From contig JAFDET010000211.1 of NCBI GenBank assembly GCA_019310195.1, positions 1 through 5,696 on the forward strand: 5,696 nt of DNA. The letters are read 5' to 3'. A program made the translations under genes and the position numbers. Source of the DNA: Deltaproteobacteria bacterium (GTDB lineage: Bacteria > Myxococcota_A > UBA9160 > JAFDET01). The notes under the pieces are model-generated. The model was not told the DNA's origin, did no database searches, and saw only the letters and a program-made list of their open reading frames with translations. Numbering within the stretch: the first letter of the stretch is position 1; every line of letters starts with the position of its first letter. This document shows, one piece after another, positions 3,784-5,696 of the stretch.

Positions 3784-4581
3784 CTAGGCGCTGGCTCGCG
3801 GAACCAGGGCGAGCTGACGTGACTGCGCCACCAGCCGGCCGCTGGCGTCCCAGACCTCGCCATCCTCCTCCAGGAAGCCACCCGTCACGAAGCGCGTGGT
3901 GAACTCGCAGCGCAGCCAGCCAGGCTGCGGCCGCGCGCGGACGTGCGCAGTCAGCTCGAGGGTGGGTGTCCATCCAACCGGAAGCCGCGCATTGAAGATC
4001 GTGGGCGGGAAGGCGTCCACGGCCAGGAGCAGGCCCAGGCTGTCCACCGGCGTGGCGTCGGGGAAGCGGAACCAGCCGCGCACCCGCAGCTCGCCGGAAG
4101 GGCGGCCCTCGCGGAAGCCATGGTCGTCGGGGTGAAGGCGCAGGTCCACCTTGGACATGAAGCCCGGGTCCTTGCCCGAATCGGGGTGAATCCGCACGCA
4201 GTCGTCGGGCTCGGGCAGCTCTGGAGGGGCGGCGTCCACGCGTTCGGGCCCCTCTGCCTTCGCCAGGTCGCTGAAGGTGCCGACGGCCTGGAGCAGGGGA
4301 GCCTCCCCCGCCAGCAGCACGGCCGTCGCCGTGGCGAAGCGCCGCCCCACACGGACGGCGTCGGCCTCCAGCCGGACGGGCCCCGGCTTCCCGGGCCGCA
4401 GATAGTGCGCCGTCACACTGACCGGATCGGGACGGCCGGTCGCCTGGGCCATGGCCCGCGCGGCGAGCACCAGCAGGTAGCCGCCGTTGGCGTTCCCGCC
4501 GATGTCCCAGCCGGGCTCGATGGCGGCGCTCCAGGTCGGCCCGTCCTGATGCTCGACCCGCGTTGCCTCGCTGAATCCCAC
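3784..4581 (-). CDS. Acyl-CoA thioesterase-like double-hotdog protein
   Basis: 265 residues, the usual size for TesB-like/4HBT_3 thioesterase-family proteins. The first hotdog shows the helix motif WDIGGNANGGYLLVLAARAM (25-44), matching the W...pNGGY...AAA pattern of this family, then strands DPVSVTAHYLRPGKPGPV and TATAVLLAGEAPLLQAVGTF. The second hotdog runs from about 165 with GWFRFPDATPVDSLGLLLAV and TPTLELTAHVRARP, and ends with FLEEDGEVWDASGRLVAQSR, the typical last strands of the second hotdog. It likely hydrolyses acyl-CoA thioesters in the cytoplasm; the substrate cannot be read from sequence. Start at GTG 4579-4581 is chosen because GGAGG lies six bases upstream; longer readings run into nagA in another frame. 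It sits 22 bases behind nagA and is probably co-transcribed, although no metabolic link is evident. Confidence 0.85.
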   Translation of the reverse strand: MGFSEATRVEHQDGPTWSAAIEPGWDIGGNANGGYLLVLAARAMAQATGRPDPVSVTAHYLRPGKPGPVRLEADAVRVGRRFATATAVLLAGEAPLLQAVGTFSDLAKAEGPERVDAAPPELPEPDDCVRIHPDSGKDPGFMSKVDLRLHPDDHGFREGRPSGELRVRGWFRFPDATPVDSLGLLLAVDAFPPTIFNARLPVGWTPTLELTAHVRARPQPGWLRCEFTTRFVTGGFLEEDGEVWDASGRLVAQSRQLALVPRASA

Positions 4582-4587
4582 TTCTCG

Positions 4588-4592
4588 CCTCC
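4588..4592 (-). promoter_or_regulatory. Ribosome binding site of the thioesterase gene
   Basis: GGAGG on the minus strand, six bases before the GTG at 4581, in the 22-base gap after the nagA stop. It decides the GTG start and supports translation from a shared nagA transcript. Confidence 0.7.
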
Positions 4593-4603
4593 GTGGGCGC
4601 ACG

Positions 4604-5696
4604 TCAGTTGGGCGCCGGATGCACCCGCCGCCCGCCCAGCCAGGTCTCGACCACGCCACCCCGGTCGTCCAGGACGGCCAGGTCCGCCCGCGCTCCCGGC
4701 CGCAGGGTGCCCCGCTCGGACTCGATGCCCAGCAGACGGGCGGGCCGCAGCGTAGCCGCCGCAACCGCTTCCGCCGCGGGGACGCCGGCGAATGCGGCCA
4801 GGTTCGCGGCGGCGCTTTCCAGGGTCAGCCGGCTCCCCGCCAGCGTTCCATCCGCCAGGCGCAGCGCGACGCCGTCATCGCGGAGAGGTCCGGCGCCGAA
4901 CTCCGCCCCGGGCTCGGGGTCCACCCGGTCCGAGATCAGCAGCAGGCGTTCCCCCAGGGCCCGGGCCGTGAAGCGCACCACCTCCGGATCCACGTGGGCG
5001 CCGTCGCAGATCAGGTCGCAGGTGAGACGCTGGTCGGCCAGGGCCAGACCGGCCAGGCCCGGTGCACGGTGATGGAAGGGCCCCATGGCGTTGTAGAGGT
5101 GGGTCACATGACGCGCTCCGCGCTCCATGACGCGCTCTGCGTCGTAACGCTGCGTCATGGAGTGGCCCAGAGCTCCGATGACGCAATGACGCGAGAGCTC
5201 CTCCTGAAGCGCCTCTGCGCCTTCGACCTCCGGCGCGTACGTCAGCATGCGGATGCGGCCCTCGCCGCGGGCCAGGATCTCGCGGACCTCGGCGACCTCC
5301 GCCGCACGGATGGGGTCCCGGGGCTGGGCCCCCGCGGCTTCGGCCCGGATCCAGGGGCCCTCCAGGTGCAGGCCCAGGGGCGTCGCGCCGTCTCCGACAT
5401 CGGCGGAGGCGGCTTCGGCCGCTCGTGTCACGAACTCGGCGAGGCGCGGGCCCGGCCAGGTCACGCTCGTGACCAGGAAGCCGGTGACTCCATGACGCAG
5501 CAAGTTGCTCGCGTCATGACGCACCCGCGGCACGATCGCGTCATTCGCGGCGAAGATCGCGCGTCCGTGATGGTGCAGGTCCAGGAAACCGGGTGCGACG
5601 CGGGCGCCGGCCAGGTCGACGATCCGCGCGTCCTCGGCCTGCGTGTCGGATTCAGACGACAGCAGCGCGGCGATCCGGTCGCCCTCCAGCAGCAGC
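4604..5696 (-). CDS. nagA: N-acetylglucosamine-6-phosphate deacetylase (N-terminus beyond window)
   Basis: 363 visible residues; about 20-25 are missing upstream compared with the usual 380-390. The enzyme removes acetate from GlcNAc-6-phosphate to give glucosamine-6-phosphate in cytoplasmic amino-sugar recycling and use. Seen in order (fragment numbering): start of the amidohydrolase barrel VAPGFLDLHHHG with the HxH pair (41-43); HLEGPW with the metal-binding Glu112, then GAQ; metal-ligand His in GHSMT (178) and THLYNAMGPFHHRAPG (His199); DGAHV (His234); and catalytic Asp256 in LISDRVD, where TDA is usual. The barrel ends with LTLESAAANLA and the C-terminal strand region LRPGARADLAVLD. The fold and motifs are complete enough to be sure of the family. 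A related amidohydrolase on another amino-sugar phosphate is possible given the SDR variant. The gene contains an unusual cluster of GCGTCAT heptamers. Confidence 0.9.
   Translation of the reverse strand, partial: LLLEGDRIAALLSSESDTQAEDARIVDLAGARVAPGFLDLHHHGRAIFAANDAIVPRVRHDASNLLRHGVTGFLVTSVTWPGPRLAEFVTRAAEAASADVGDGATPLGLHLEGPWIRAEAAGAQPRDPIRAAEVAEVREILARGEGRIRMLTYAPEVEGAEALQEELSRHCVIGALGHSMTQRYDAERVMERGARHVTHLYNAMGPFHHRAPGLAGLALADQRLTCDLICDGAHVDPEVVRFTARALGERLLLISDRVDPEPGAEFGAGPLRDDGVALRLADGTLAGSRLTLESAAANLAAFAGVPAAEAVAAATLRPARLLGIESERGTLRPGARADLAVLDDRGGVVETWLGGRRVHPAPN
5107..5192. repeat. Cluster of five ATGACGC/GCGTCAT heptamers inside nagA
   Basis: Copies lie at 5108-5114, 5127-5133, 5152-5158 (inverted), 5178-5184 and 5186-5192. 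The first two belong to a 16-base near-perfect direct repeat (CATGACGCGCTCyGCG) spaced 19 bases apart. Because 19 is not a multiple of three, they encode different peptides (RVMER and ARHVT), so protein constraint alone does not explain them. Role unknown. Confidence 0.6.
5491..5544. repeat. Second heptamer cluster with a long inverted repeat in nagA
   Basis: ATGACGC/GCGTCAT occurs at 5492-5498, 5511-5517, 5516-5522 and 5538-5544. Copies at 5491-5498 and 5511-5518 form arms CATGACGC and GCGTCATG, extended inwards by AGCAA/TTGCT, giving a 13-bp stem with a single-base bulge and one-base loop. The overlapping pair at 5511-5522 is a perfect 12-base palindrome. The structure is inside coding sequence for RHDASNLLRHG. 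Confidence 0.6.

Noticed and set aside
3037..3822. 261-residue plus-strand frame overlapping the lipoprotein gene
   Set aside because: Arg/Gly/Pro-rich shadow in another frame of the DUF442-like gene, which has a lipobox and catalytic loop.
3943..4755. 270-residue plus-strand frame opposite the thioesterase
   Set aside because: Antisense shadow; no recognisable motif or ribosome site, while the minus strand is a clear hotdog protein.

Overview
The window is very GC-rich, with strong G/C preference at third codon positions. It carries several proteins with PEP-CTERM-type C-termini (Pro-Glu-Pro, hydrophobic stretch, Arg cluster), a dockerin-like calcium-binding module, a hybrid-kinase-type receiver tail and a DsbA-like protein. 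This mix fits a Gram-negative, deltaproteobacteria-like lineage (Myxococcota, Desulfobacterota or relatives) with an exosortase system elsewhere. The taxonomic placement is inference; no rRNA or other marker is present.

Layout. 1-201 (+) is the end of a receiver domain, followed by a GC hairpin. 203-586 (+) is a decayed PEP-CTERM gene tail interrupted by the first copy (333-422) of a 90-base dispersed repeat. 583-1350 (-) is an intact membrane-anchored DsbA-family thiol oxidoreductase with a possible promoter and operator-like inverted repeats upstream. 1456-1650 (-) is an orphan dockerin-like module. 1708-2412 (-) is a complete PEP-CTERM protein. 2416-2673 has no convincing gene. 2674-3251 is a scrapyard of gene ends: a signal peptide cut by the second repeat copy (2767-2857), a possible sulfatase-modifying-enzyme tail, an antisense VPLPA-like sorting-signal tail, and the last codons of another plus-strand gene. 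3272-3727 (+) is a lipoprotein of the beta-lactamase-hydrolase-like/DUF442 phosphatase type with a short C-terminus, followed by a weak terminator. 3784-4581 (-) is an acyl-CoA thioesterase-like hotdog protein. 4604-5696 (-) is most of N-acetylglucosamine-6-phosphate deacetylase (nagA), cut by the window edge.

How the genes relate. nagA and the thioesterase are 22 bases apart on the same strand and probably share a transcript. Otherwise this is a patchwork of accessory surface or secreted-protein genes rather than one pathway. The most unusual element is the pair of ~94% identical 90/91-base repeats. They share a conserved potential RNA fold, and both lie exactly where plus-strand secreted-protein genes are broken. 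They look like copies of a small non-autonomous mobile or recombinogenic element. A second oddity is a dense island of GCGTCAT/ATGACGC heptamers inside nagA.
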